Origin: an uncultured Desulfosporosinus sp. | GTDB lineage: Bacteria; Bacillota; Desulfitobacteriia; Desulfitobacteriales; Desulfitobacteriaceae | DNA: 64,000 bases | Assembly: GCA_927405585.1 (NCBI GenBank) | Contig: CAKMJS010000011.1 | Location: forward strand, 1 to 64,000 | Direction of reading: 5' to 3' | Shown here: piece after piece, positions 7,603-14,502 of the stretch | Numbering within the stretch: position 1 is the stretch's first letter | Layout: every line of letters begins with the position of its first letter | Position numbers and translations under genes: made by a program | The notes under the pieces: generated by a model | What the model saw: the letters and a program-made list of their open reading frames with translations, nothing else | Databases searched by the model: none | What the model was told of the DNA's origin: nothing

Positions 7603-8670
7603 ATGACATGCCAAATGGTCTACCATAACGGGAATTGCCTAAATACGAAAAAAGCGTTTGCCCGTCCTTGCAAATTGTGTATAGAAATATGTCCACATCA
7701 AGCTATCTCAGAATTTAGACAGTTGGAGGGCAAACAATGTACAGAGTGTGGGGCATGTATGGCCGTGTGTCCCAGTGATGGCTTTGTCGATCGGAAGCTG
7801 GATAAGCTACATGATGTGCTATTTGAGGAGCAAGATATTGTTCTTAATTGCCCACAAGCAAGCCCAAGAGGCTTTGAGATTCCCTGCTTAGGGATGCTGA
7901 ACAGAGATGGCTGGATGACCCTTATGCTGTTGGCCGAAGAGAAATCTGTTACGATCATGACCGGAGTATGTGCCGAGTGCGAAGATCGTCAGGCATGTGC
8001 CAACAGTGTTAAGGCGTTTAAACAAGTCCATGCGGATTGGCCGGACCATGCTCCGATCCGCATCCAAGTTCGACCCGATGGAGAAACAGTAGAGCCTGAG
8101 TTCAAAGAAGGGCCTAAGGCAGCGGTGCCTAGTGTTAATCTGACCGGTTGGAAGCAAAAAGGACGGGACAAAATCGAAGAATGGCTCCCTAGCTTAGCAG
8201 CTGAGGATACGTATACTGTACCAAAATATCGTCAATGGCTTATTGAGGCATTAGAGAAAAAGATCGATAAGAAAATTCCATTTCGTGCTTTAACCATAGC
8301 TGACTCATGTACCAGCTGCGGGGTTTGTGCTGCGATTTGTCCGCAGGGTGCCTTACAGAAACAGGAAATAATGAACTCGGACCAGAACCTTGAGGACCCA
8401 ACCAAAGAGGATAAGATCGCCTCGTTACGCCTAATTTTGGAACCTGAGAAATGTGTTCAATGTGGACGTTGTGTGGAAATCTGTCGACCTCAGGCTTTGT
8501 CATTGGATCTAAAATTAATGTCCCATCGATTACTGACGGGAAAAGTATTGATTCACGAGGGGAGTCCGAACTATTGCATCAGGTGTGGCAAACGAATTTT
8601 CGATAATGCAGAATTATGCTTGGCTTGTTCGACCAGCGATCCGGGTAGTCACGGTTCTTTCTTCCTATAG
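7603..8670 (+). CDS. Multi-cluster ferredoxin-like protein with C-terminal cysteine ribbon
   Basis: This 355-residue protein has two ferredoxin pairs separated by a roughly 180-residue linker. The first pair is CKLCIEICP (about residue 23) and CTECGACMAVCP (about 46). The second is CTSCGVCAAICP (about 235) and CVQCGRCVEICRP (about 284). It ends in a zinc-ribbon-like CIRCGKRIFDNAELCLAC (about 325-342). A linker motif CAECEDRQAC adds more cysteines. No transmembrane segment or signal is seen, so it is probably a cytoplasmic electron carrier or scaffold. Its partner is unknown. It is monocistronic and convergent with the next gene. Function is not assigned. Confidence 0.75.
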   Translation: MTCQMVYHNGNCLNTKKAFARPCKLCIEICPHQAISEFRQLEGKQCTECGACMAVCPSDGFVDRKLDKLHDVLFEEQDIVLNCPQASPRGFEIPCLGMLNRDGWMTLMLLAEEKSVTIMTGVCAECEDRQACANSVKAFKQVHADWPDHAPIRIQVRPDGETVEPEFKEGPKAAVPSVNLTGWKQKGRDKIEEWLPSLAAEDTYTVPKYRQWLIEALEKKIDKKIPFRALTIADSCTSCGVCAAICPQGALQKQEIMNSDQNLEDPTKEDKIASLRLILEPEKCVQCGRCVEICRPQALSLDLKLMSHRLLTGKVLIHEGSPNYCIRCGKRIFDNAELCLACSTSDPGSHGSFFL

Positions 8671-8690
8671 GAGTCAGTTTCTTAAACACC

Positions 8691-8957
8691 TCACTGGTGA
8701 TTTCCACACTTGCAGGTTGGGCTGTGTTCATGCTTAGGTTTCTTAGGTTCGCGCAAAAGTTGATCAACTAAATGAGTCACGTGTGAAATGGGCTGTTGTT
8801 GGATGGCTTTGGCCAAGGCTAGGACGTCACGGAGTTCTTCGGGTTTTATGCCCAAGGTTAGGGCTTCCGTGATAGAAATGCGGAGCGCAGCTAGGGCATT
8901 ACAAGCTACTGCTGCAGAAATCTGTGTCAAAACAATTGTGCGTGGATCAAGACTCAT
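8691..8957 (-). CDS. Small helical protein with metal-binding tail
   Basis: This 88-residue protein has a helical body (residues 1-66) loosely reminiscent of carboxymuconolactone decarboxylase/AhpD-like helices, with GIKPEELRDVLALAKAI, but without their CxxC active site. The last dozen residues are rich in His and Cys (HEHSPTCKCGNHQ), suggesting metal binding. The ATG at 8957 has an AGGAGG site. It is convergent with the ferredoxin-like gene, 20 bp apart. The family call is tentative. Confidence 0.6.
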   Translation of the reverse strand: MSLDPRTIVLTQISAAVACNALAALRISITEALTLGIKPEELRDVLALAKAIQQQPISHVTHLVDQLLREPKKPKHEHSPTCKCGNHQ

Positions 8958-9338
8958 GAGACATGCCTCCTAATGTTAATAAACTTCGTCTGATGACTAG
9001 GATTTAATGTATATTAACATAGAAGCGTTCTAAGGGCAAAATGAAGGTAGAGTTACAAAAACATCCTGTTAAGGAAGTATTGGAATATACCTGATCGTCA
9101 AATTGAAACATCAGTCGTTTTGGTGGAGATATAAAAATTCATATGTCTGATTGGAGTGCTTGAAGTGAGAAATAATAAGGTATCTGCAACGGATGAATAT
9201 TTAAAAAGGCTTTATTTATCAAATCCGATAAGGGAACCTATTATTCGAACTGCAATTAGTGAATTGGGACTTAACCACAAACATTATCTACACGACTGGA
9301 CAAGACTTGAATAAAGCTAAATACGGAGGGTTACACGA
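8958..9338. other. Intergenic region with gene remnant
   Basis: Apart from the 49-codon reading frame at 9165-9314 I see nothing definite here. The next gene has a GGAGGGTTACACGA ribosome site at the right edge. Confidence 0.5.
9165..9314 (+). pseudogene. Possible N-terminal stump of a SAM methyltransferase
   Basis: A GTG start at 9165 with an upstream GGAGTG opens a 49-codon frame, MRNNKVSATDEYLKRLYLSN onward, containing PIREPIIRTAISELGL and ending at TAA 9314. The pattern of a short helix followed by Pro-x-Arg-Glu-x-Ile-x-Arg-x-Ala-Ile resembles the segment just before motif I of class I methyltransferases. The glycine-rich SAM motif that should follow is absent. It is either a decayed gene fragment or a genuine small protein. 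Confidence 0.35.
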
Positions 9339-10598
9339 ATGAACGAGTATCAGGTTATTGTGGTGGGTGGTGGAGCAGCTGGAATGATGGCCGCCGGACA
9401 AGCCGCGAAAGGCTGTGCAAAGGTTCTACTTCTGGAGAAGAAAGAGCGTTTGGGTCGAAAGATAGCTATCACGGGGAAAGGGCGATGTAACTTAACCAAT
9501 GAAGAGAACGTTTCAGATTTCGTTAGCCACTACCCTGGTAATGGTCGCTTCTTATATGGAATCTTGAGAGATTTTGATAACGTGGCGTTACGGGACTTTT
9601 TTGCCAGTTATGGAGTTGAGACGAAGGTTGAACGGGGAGGTCGAGTCTTTCCTGTTTCTGATGATGCAGAAATGGTGGTAAAGGCCCTTACGACCTTTCT
9701 GGCAGACAACGGAGTAGAGGTGCGAGCGGGGATCGCAGTTGAGGATATATTAATTGAGAACGGGCAGGTCAAAGGAGTTCGGGTGGCTGGACAAACAAAA
9801 TATTTAGCACCAACGGTTATCATTTGTACTGGAGGGGCCTCTTACCCTGCTACTGGCTCAAACGGGGATGGGTATAGGTTCGCTCGGAAACTGGGGCACA
9901 GTGTAATAACCCCACGGCCGGCTCTAGTTCCCTTAAAAACCTCGGAAGAGTGGGTGAAGGAGCTACAGGGTCTTGCTTTGAAAAATGTAGAGGCCACGTT
10001 GTGGATAGGTGGAAAGAAGAAGAGTGCGGAGTTCGGAGAAATGTTGTTTACGCATTTTGGAGTATCAGGACCGATCATTCTAACCTTAAGCCGCCAAGCG
10101 GGAGATGCCCTTCGTAAAGGAGACCAAGTCGAGTTGAGAATTAATTTAAAACCTGCTCTGGCGTTAGATCAATTGGACGCCCGTGTCCAACGGGATTTCC
10201 AAAAGTATAGTAATAAGCAGTTCAAAAATGCACTGGAGGACCTCTTACCACAAAGCCTGATTCCCGTCATGATTCGCTTGAGTGGGATCAACCCGGACGG
10301 GGTAGTCCATCAAATCAGCCGTGAAGAACGAAAACGCTTGGTTGGATTATTGCAAGAGTTACCCATGACGATCACAGAAACCCTTTCGATTGAGACGGCG
10401 ATTGTCACAGCAGGGGGAATCAATGTCTTGGAGATTAACCCGAAAACAATGGCATCAAAACGTATAGAGGGGCTTTATTGGGCTGGAGAAGTTGTGGATG
10501 TTGATGGCATTACAGGAGGGTATAATCTCCAGGCTGCGTTTGCAATGGGTTATAGGGCAGGACGTTCTGCAAGCGATTCTGCACTCTCGTTGGTCTGA
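9339..10598 (+). CDS. Flavoprotein, HI0933/BaiN/YhiN family
   Basis: This 419-residue NAD(P)/FAD-dependent oxidoreductase begins with a Rossmann dinucleotide motif (VIVVGGGAAGMMAAGQAA, residues 6-23). The family signature GRKIAITGKGRCNLTN follows near residue 40. The C-terminal FAD-contacting block GLYWAGEVVDVDGITGGYNLQ ends near residue 404. These are hallmarks of the HI0933 family, whose biochemical role is generally unknown; BaiN in bile-acid 7-dehydroxylating clostridia is one named member. The ATG has a GGAGGG ribosome site. The next gene follows after about 40 bp and may be co-transcribed. Confidence 0.85.
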   Translation: MNEYQVIVVGGGAAGMMAAGQAAKGCAKVLLLEKKERLGRKIAITGKGRCNLTNEENVSDFVSHYPGNGRFLYGILRDFDNVALRDFFASYGVETKVERGGRVFPVSDDAEMVVKALTTFLADNGVEVRAGIAVEDILIENGQVKGVRVAGQTKYLAPTVIICTGGASYPATGSNGDGYRFARKLGHSVITPRPALVPLKTSEEWVKELQGLALKNVEATLWIGGKKKSAEFGEMLFTHFGVSGPIILTLSRQAGDALRKGDQVELRINLKPALALDQLDARVQRDFQKYSNKQFKNALEDLLPQSLIPVMIRLSGINPDGVVHQISREERKRLVGLLQELPMTITETLSIETAIVTAGGINVLEINPKTMASKRIEGLYWAGEVVDVDGITGGYNLQAAFAMGYRAGRSASDSALSLV

Positions 10599-10639
10599 TT
10601 AAGGGCTTTTTTGCATAAACTCTTTTCGAGGTGGTGTAC

Positions 10640-11104
10640 GTGCGTCGAAGAGCAAGTGTATTAGAGTGGATGTGGAATACTGTTCAACGGGGAGAACGCA
10701 AGCTCATCCGGGTTATGGTTTTGGCATCGGTCATACTTTTATTAATGCAATTAAGTGCGATAAGGGATCCGCTTGAATTTTATATGGCTGTCTCAGCACA
10801 GGTCGAAGAGCCTCCTTTAGAACTGCCAGCACTTACCGAAGTGCAAAAGACCTGGCAGTTGAGGTTGAAAGCGACACCGGCTGCTCCGATTCGTGTACTT
10901 CAAAATGGCAAAGTCATCGGTACCTTAGCCAATGGAGAAAAGCAACTAACGGTAGAGTCCGGTCAAGTCCTGTTGGATGGAAGGGGCTTGGCTCAGATCA
11001 TTCAGGTTCAAGTGATTAACAAGGATATCCAATTGGTGGAACCACGCCAGAATCAGATTGTCGTGATCCAGGGGGATATTAAGAGTCTGAGGGTCAGCCC
11101 GTAG
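10640..11104 (+). CDS. Membrane-anchored hypothetical protein
   Basis: This 154-residue protein has a positively charged N-terminus (RRRASV), one transmembrane helix (about residues 26-45, VMVLASVILLLMQLSAI) and an extracytoplasmic beta-rich domain. That domain contains the pattern APIRVLQNGKVIGTLANGEKQLTVESGQVLLDG. I do not recognise the family. The GTG at 10640 is preferred because GAGGTGG lies 5 bp upstream; the GTG at 10631 overlaps that site. Its position just before the aromatic operon promoter suggests no functional link. Confidence 0.6.
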   Translation: MRRRASVLEWMWNTVQRGERKLIRVMVLASVILLLMQLSAIRDPLEFYMAVSAQVEEPPLELPALTEVQKTWQLRLKATPAAPIRVLQNGKVIGTLANGEKQLTVESGQVLLDGRGLAQIIQVQVINKDIQLVEPRQNQIVVIQGDIKSLRVSP

Positions 11105-11121
11105 TAGGTCAGCTCGTAGTG

Positions 11122-11150
11122 TTGCAAATCAGACGTTGACGTACTATAAT
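11122..11150 (+). promoter_or_regulatory. Promoter of the hutP-like/aro operon
   Basis: TTGCAA (11122-11127) and a consensus TATAAT (11145-11150) are separated by 17 bp. The predicted start near 11157 leaves a leader of about 185 nt before the HutP-like gene. Confidence 0.6.
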
Positions 11151-11251
11151 TCAGTCGTCTATAGTTTTTCATGTCTTTAAAGGAGGGTAGTACGGTAGGA
11201 CGGAAGTAAGCGAAGATTTATATACGGTGGTTATGATTTCGAGTAGCACAA

Positions 11252-11319
11252 AGGCACCAGTCAGGTGTCTTTTCAATCAATTTATCCTATCGTGAGACTC
11301 CCACGTCGACCAGTGGGAG
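11252..11319 (+). promoter_or_regulatory. Structured leader of the hutP-like gene
   Basis: Two hairpins lie in the leader. AGGCACC pairs with GGTGTCT (11252-11270) and is followed by TTTC, resembling a weak terminator. CTCCCAC pairs with GTGGGAG (11298-11319) and ends 7 nt before the AAGGAGGA ribosome site (11327-11334). No T-box core sequence was found. The leader may be an attenuator or a binding site for the encoded regulator, but the evidence is structural only. Confidence 0.4.
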
Positions 11320-11342
11320 GTTATATAAGGAGGAAGAACGCG

Positions 11343-11771
11343 ATGATGGCACAAAGTAAGAAAATTGCGCTCGCTGCCTTAAAAATGGCTATGACAGAGA
11401 GCCGAGAAGAAGAGGCCCATTTAAAAGAATCTTATCTACGCCAAGGGATAAAGACTGCTGCCGTGGATTACGGTGGAGAGTACGTTAGTTCGATAAGGAA
11501 AATTGTAGAGCGTGCTATCGTCGCCGCTAAACGCGAAGGGGCAATCCAAGAAACACACGGGGATGAAGGCGCTGTAGCCGGTGCAACTCGCGAGGCCTTA
11601 AGTCAAATTATGAATAAAGCTATGGGTTTGAATATTGGTGGTAAGATTGGGATTGCCCGTCAAGATGATCATTTAACCGTGGCAATTTTCTTTGGCATCG
11701 GGCTTTTACATTTAGATGAGGTTGCAGTGGGACTAGGACATCGCGTCGCTCCTAAAGAAATAGGGGGTTAG
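11343..11771 (+). CDS. HutP-family RNA-binding regulator
   Basis: This 142-residue protein matches the HutP family along its length: GGEYVSSIRKIVERAI, EGAVAGATREALSQIM, NIGGKIGIAR and LLHLDEVAVGLGHR. HutP of Bacillus subtilis is a histidine- and Mg-dependent antiterminator that binds UAG-type triplets in RNA. Against my memory of that protein, metal/histidine ligands His73 and His77 align with Gly76 and Gly80 here, while His138 aligns with His133. A nearby His72 could substitute. The ATG at 11343 follows AAGGAGGA. It leads an aromatic amino acid operon (aroH starts 3 bp later), not a histidine operon, so its effector may be an aromatic compound. Confidence 0.85.
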   Translation: MMAQSKKIALAALKMAMTESREEEAHLKESYLRQGIKTAAVDYGGEYVSSIRKIVERAIVAAKREGAIQETHGDEGAVAGATREALSQIMNKAMGLNIGGKIGIARQDDHLTVAIFFGIGLLHLDEVAVGLGHRVAPKEIGG

Positions 11772-11774
11772 CAT

Positions 11775-12149
11775 ATGGTTCGAGGAATTCGAGGTGCGAC
11801 TACAGTCGACAATAATGATGCCGTTGAGATAAGAGAAGCGACCCAAGAACTTTTACAAATGATTCTAGCTGAGAATGCGTTAAGCACAGAAGACTTGGTT
11901 AGTGCCATATTTACAGTTACGCCAGATTTAAATGCCGATTTTCCTGCCTCAAGTGCTCGCGCGATTGGCTGGGAGTTGGTACCGCTGCTTTGTGCTACAG
12001 AAATCCCAGTGCCGAGTGGTCTCACTCACTGCATTCGTGTGCTGTTACACGCCAACACTACACATAGCCAATCGGAAATAAAGCACGTTTTTTTGCGTAA
12101 TGCCCAAGCTTTACGCAAGGATTTAGTGAGGCTGGATCTTAAGAATTAG
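11775..12149 (+). CDS. aroH: Chorismate mutase, AroH class
   Basis: This enzyme converts chorismate to prephenate, the branch step to phenylalanine and tyrosine. The 124 residues align well with the B. subtilis AroH fold. They start with VRGIRGATTV, in which Arg6 corresponds to catalytic Arg7. Cys73, Glu76 and Arg88 correspond to Cys75, Glu78 and Arg90 of that enzyme. SGLTHCIRVLLH and IKHVFLRNAQALRKDL are also typical. The gene begins 3 bp after the HutP-like gene, so the two are coupled. It precedes a DAHP synthase, with the rest of the branch downstream. Confidence 0.93.
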   Translation: MVRGIRGATTVDNNDAVEIREATQELLQMILAENALSTEDLVSAIFTVTPDLNADFPASSARAIGWELVPLLCATEIPVPSGLTHCIRVLLHANTTHSQSEIKHVFLRNAQALRKDLVRLDLKN

Positions 12150-12199
12150 TGATCAACTGAGTAGAGAACGTAGGATGAACTGAGGAAGAAGGGAACACG

Positions 12200-13018
12200 G
12201 TGAAGCTAATCGCTCGACGAAGGGATGAACAACAAGAAACCACTGCGGTTCGAGTGGGAGATGTTATCATTGGTGGTCCTGAATTGGTGGTGGTTGCCGG
12301 TCCATGTGCCATTGAAAGCTATGAACAATTATTAAGTACAGCTCTAGAAATTAAACGTCTCGGTGCCACCATGCTTCGAGGTGGGGCGTATAAGCCTAGG
12401 ACCTCTCCCTACTCTTTTCGTGGAAAAGGGGAGCTTGGCTTGGAAATGTTGTCCAGGATTAAGGAGTTGACCGGACTTCCTGTAGTTACAGAGGTCATGG
12501 ATGCACGGGATATCGAACGGATTGCGGATGTTGCCGACATGTTTCAAATAGGGTCACGGAATATGCAGAATTACACTCTCTTATCTGAACTTGGGAAAAC
12601 CAAGCGACCTGTATTGCTAAAACGAGGTTTGGCTGCAACTCTTGAGGAATGGATTTATGCCGCTGAGTATATAATGTCAGAAGGAAATGACCAAGTCGTC
12701 TTATGTGAACGAGGCATTCGGACCTTTGAGACGTATACCCGAAACACCGTGGATATTACTGCAATCCCAGCCTTAAAAGAACTAACCCATCTTCCTGTTT
12801 TCTTAGATCCAAGCCATGGTACTGGCAGATGGTCATTAGTCAGCCCAGTAGCTCTAGCAGGAGTTGCAGCAGGTGCAGACGGCTTAATGATTGAAGTTCA
12901 CCCGCAGCCGGAGCTCGCGTTAAGTGATGGGAAACAATCCTTGAACTTTGAGCATTTTGCCGACCTGATGGACAAGCTTAGCCCTGTAGCTAAGGCAGTC
13001 GGCCGTAAACTGATTTAA
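12200..13018 (+). CDS. aroF: DAHP synthase, short form without regulatory domain
   Basis: 3-deoxy-7-phosphoheptulonate synthase joins phosphoenolpyruvate and erythrose 4-phosphate in the first shikimate step. The 272-residue type I-beta barrel shows AGPCAIES, GGAYKPRTSPYSFRG, QIGSRNMQN, VLLKRG and DPSHGTG. Only about 30 residues precede the barrel, so the ferredoxin-like feedback domain of the second copy (13471) is missing. The start is GTG at 12200. Having a probably unregulated and a regulated form in the same operon suggests that flux control differs between the two copies. A long leader region follows. Confidence 0.9.
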   Translation: MKLIARRRDEQQETTAVRVGDVIIGGPELVVVAGPCAIESYEQLLSTALEIKRLGATMLRGGAYKPRTSPYSFRGKGELGLEMLSRIKELTGLPVVTEVMDARDIERIADVADMFQIGSRNMQNYTLLSELGKTKRPVLLKRGLAATLEEWIYAAEYIMSEGNDQVVLCERGIRTFETYTRNTVDITAIPALKELTHLPVFLDPSHGTGRWSLVSPVALAGVAAGADGLMIEVHPQPELALSDGKQSLNFEHFADLMDKLSPVAKAVGRKLI

Positions 13019-13246
13019 TCATAAGATAGACCCGAAATTCAATTATGGGGGTTGTGAGGATAACCCATTCTGTGTTAAGATAGTTTATCTTTAGAGTTCA
13101 ATAGTCACGATTCATATCGGTGGTAGAAAGCTAGCTTTGTCAGGCAAAGCTATATGTAGGATGGTGGTCGTGGGGTTCCTATGGGTGCTTCGCGAAGGAC
13201 TCGACTGAGAAAAGTAGGATGGAAGGATGGGGGCGATGAAGAGTCA

Positions 13247-13278
13247 AGGCACCCTCTGTTCGGGGTGCCTTTTTGGGA
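13247..13278 (+). terminator. Terminator or attenuator in aro leader
   Basis: AAGGCACCC and GGGGTGCCTT form a GC-rich stem with a short loop, followed by a run of T residues. It lies between the two DAHP synthase genes, about 190 bp before the second. It may end upstream transcripts or act as an attenuator. Confidence 0.75.
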
Positions 13279-13301
13279 TTAATTTTAGGGCAAAGCTCGA
13301 A

Positions 13302-13386
13302 TAGGGATCGTTGTAGTGATCGTAATAGGAATAGAGAAGGAATTAGGAAGTAATAGGTATAGGTATAGGTATAGGTATAGGTATTG
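13302..13386 (+). repeat. UAG-triplet hexanucleotide tract
   Basis: TAG triplets start at 13302, 13314, 13326, 13332, 13344, 13354, 13360, 13366, 13372 and 13378. The last five form perfect TAGGTA repeats, and the earlier ones sit mostly on the same 6-nt phase. As RNA this is a series of UAG triplets with 3-nt spacers, the kind of site bound by TRAP-like or HutP-like proteins. It ends about 70 nt before the ribosome site of the regulated DAHP synthase. Confidence 0.6.
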
Positions 13387-13470
13387 TAAGTTGTGATGAG
13401 GTAGATTCGGCGTATTCGTTGAGTCCAACAGGGGAAGATAAATGTAGTATGGTAGAAGGGGATGGAAAAA

Positions 13471-14502
13471 ATGATTATAGTATTAAAAATGGGTGCAACA
13501 GCAGAACAGATTGAAGAGGTTTCCACACGATTAACGGATGAGGGCTTCAAGATTCATCTTTCCCAAGGCGTGGAGAAAACGATCATGGGGGCTATTGGGG
13601 ATCGCACGAGAATGAAAGCGCTCGATTTAGAAGCCATGCCTTGGGTAGAAAAAGTCGTGCCGATTTTGGCACCGTATAAATTAGTCAGCAGGGAGTTTCA
13701 TGCTGCGGACAGTATTATTCGTGTGGGCGGACAAGAAATTGGCGGTAATAAGATTCATGTGATGGCAGGGCCTTGTGCTGTCGAGAGTAAAGCGCAAATC
13801 ATGGAAACGGCGCACGCTGTGCGCGAGGCGGGAGCAACTTTTTTGCGCGGGGGTGCCTTCAAACCTCGTACTTCTCCTTACTCTTTCCAAGGCTTAGAGG
13901 AAGAGGGCTTGCGCTATTTGGCAGAAGCGCGTGACGAAACGGGACTTTTAGTAGTCACAGAGGTAATTGATGCGCAGGATGTCTCTCTAGTGGCCCATTA
14001 TTCGGATGTTCTCCAAATAGGCGCTCGGAATATGCAGAACTTTATTCTGCTCAAGCAAGTTGCCAAATGCGGAAAACCAGTCATGCTCAAAAGGGGTCCA
14101 TCCGCAACGTTAGAAGAATGGATGATGGCAGCGGAGTATATCCTGGATGGAGGAAACTACCAGGTGATGTTCTGCGAGCGAGGCATCCGTACCTTTGAGA
14201 GTTATACGCGAAATACGCTCGATCTAAGTATGGTTCCTGCGCTACACGCCCTTTCCCACTTACCAGTCATTGTTGACCCAAGTCACGGAACTGGAAAATG
14301 GCAATTAGTTCATCCCATGGCGAAGGCGGCTCTGGCTGCTGGAGCAGATGGCTTGATCGTGGAGGTTCATCCCCATCCAGAAAAGGCGGTTTCAGACGGT
14401 AAACAGTCTTTAACTCCGGAACGATTCAAAGTGATGATGGCTGATTTGGCAAGGCTCACAACGGCACTCGATCGTCAATTGGGGGAAGTGAGTTCGTGTT
14501 AG
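13471..14502 (+). CDS. aroF: DAHP synthase with N-terminal ferredoxin-like regulatory domain
   Basis: This second 3-deoxy-7-phosphoheptulonate synthase has 343 residues. The first 70 (IIVLKMGATAEQIEEVSTRL and following) form the ferredoxin-like domain that, in Thermotoga-type enzymes, mediates feedback inhibition by tyrosine or phenylalanine. The barrel carries MAGPCAVES, GGAFKPRTSPYSFQG, QIGARNMQN, VMLKRG and DPSHGTG. ATG at 13471 is preferred because AGAAGGGG lies 9 bp upstream and family members start MIIV; ATG 13462 directly abuts that site. It overlaps tyrA by 7 bp. Confidence 0.92.
   Translation: MIIVLKMGATAEQIEEVSTRLTDEGFKIHLSQGVEKTIMGAIGDRTRMKALDLEAMPWVEKVVPILAPYKLVSREFHAADSIIRVGGQEIGGNKIHVMAGPCAVESKAQIMETAHAVREAGATFLRGGAFKPRTSPYSFQGLEEEGLRYLAEARDETGLLVVTEVIDAQDVSLVAHYSDVLQIGARNMQNFILLKQVAKCGKPVMLKRGPSATLEEWMMAAEYILDGGNYQVMFCERGIRTFESYTRNTLDLSMVPALHALSHLPVIVDPSHGTGKWQLVHPMAKAALAAGADGLIVEVHPHPEKAVSDGKQSLTPERFKVMMADLARLTTALDRQLGEVSSC

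Larger units (their letters stand above)
13019..13470 (+). promoter_or_regulatory. Long leader before the second DAHP synthase
   Basis: This 450-bp gap interrupts an otherwise tight operon. From left to right it holds a weak promoter-like pair (TTGTGA at 13052, TAAGAT at 13076, 18-bp spacer), a hairpin (AGCTTTG/CAAAGCT, about 13133-13151), a strong terminator (13247-13278) and a UAG-triplet tract (13302-13386). GGGTGC near 13182 could pair with GCACCC in the left arm of the terminator, giving a possible antiterminator. No canonical T-box core was seen. Confidence 0.5.

Noticed and set aside
9339-10598. BaiN bile-acid enzyme assignment
   Set aside because: The HI0933 family is broad and no other bile-acid genes are present. 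I kept the family-level call.
13019-13280. T-box riboswitch before the second DAHP synthase
   Set aside because: The segment AGGATGGTGGTCGTG near 13157 is only loosely like the T-box core, and the terminator arm is not complementary to it. I kept it as an unclassified attenuator.
13179-13550. Reverse-strand reading frame across the aro leader
   Set aside because: It is low-complexity (Thr-Tyr repeats from the hexanucleotide tract), overlaps the start of a real gene and has no ribosome site.
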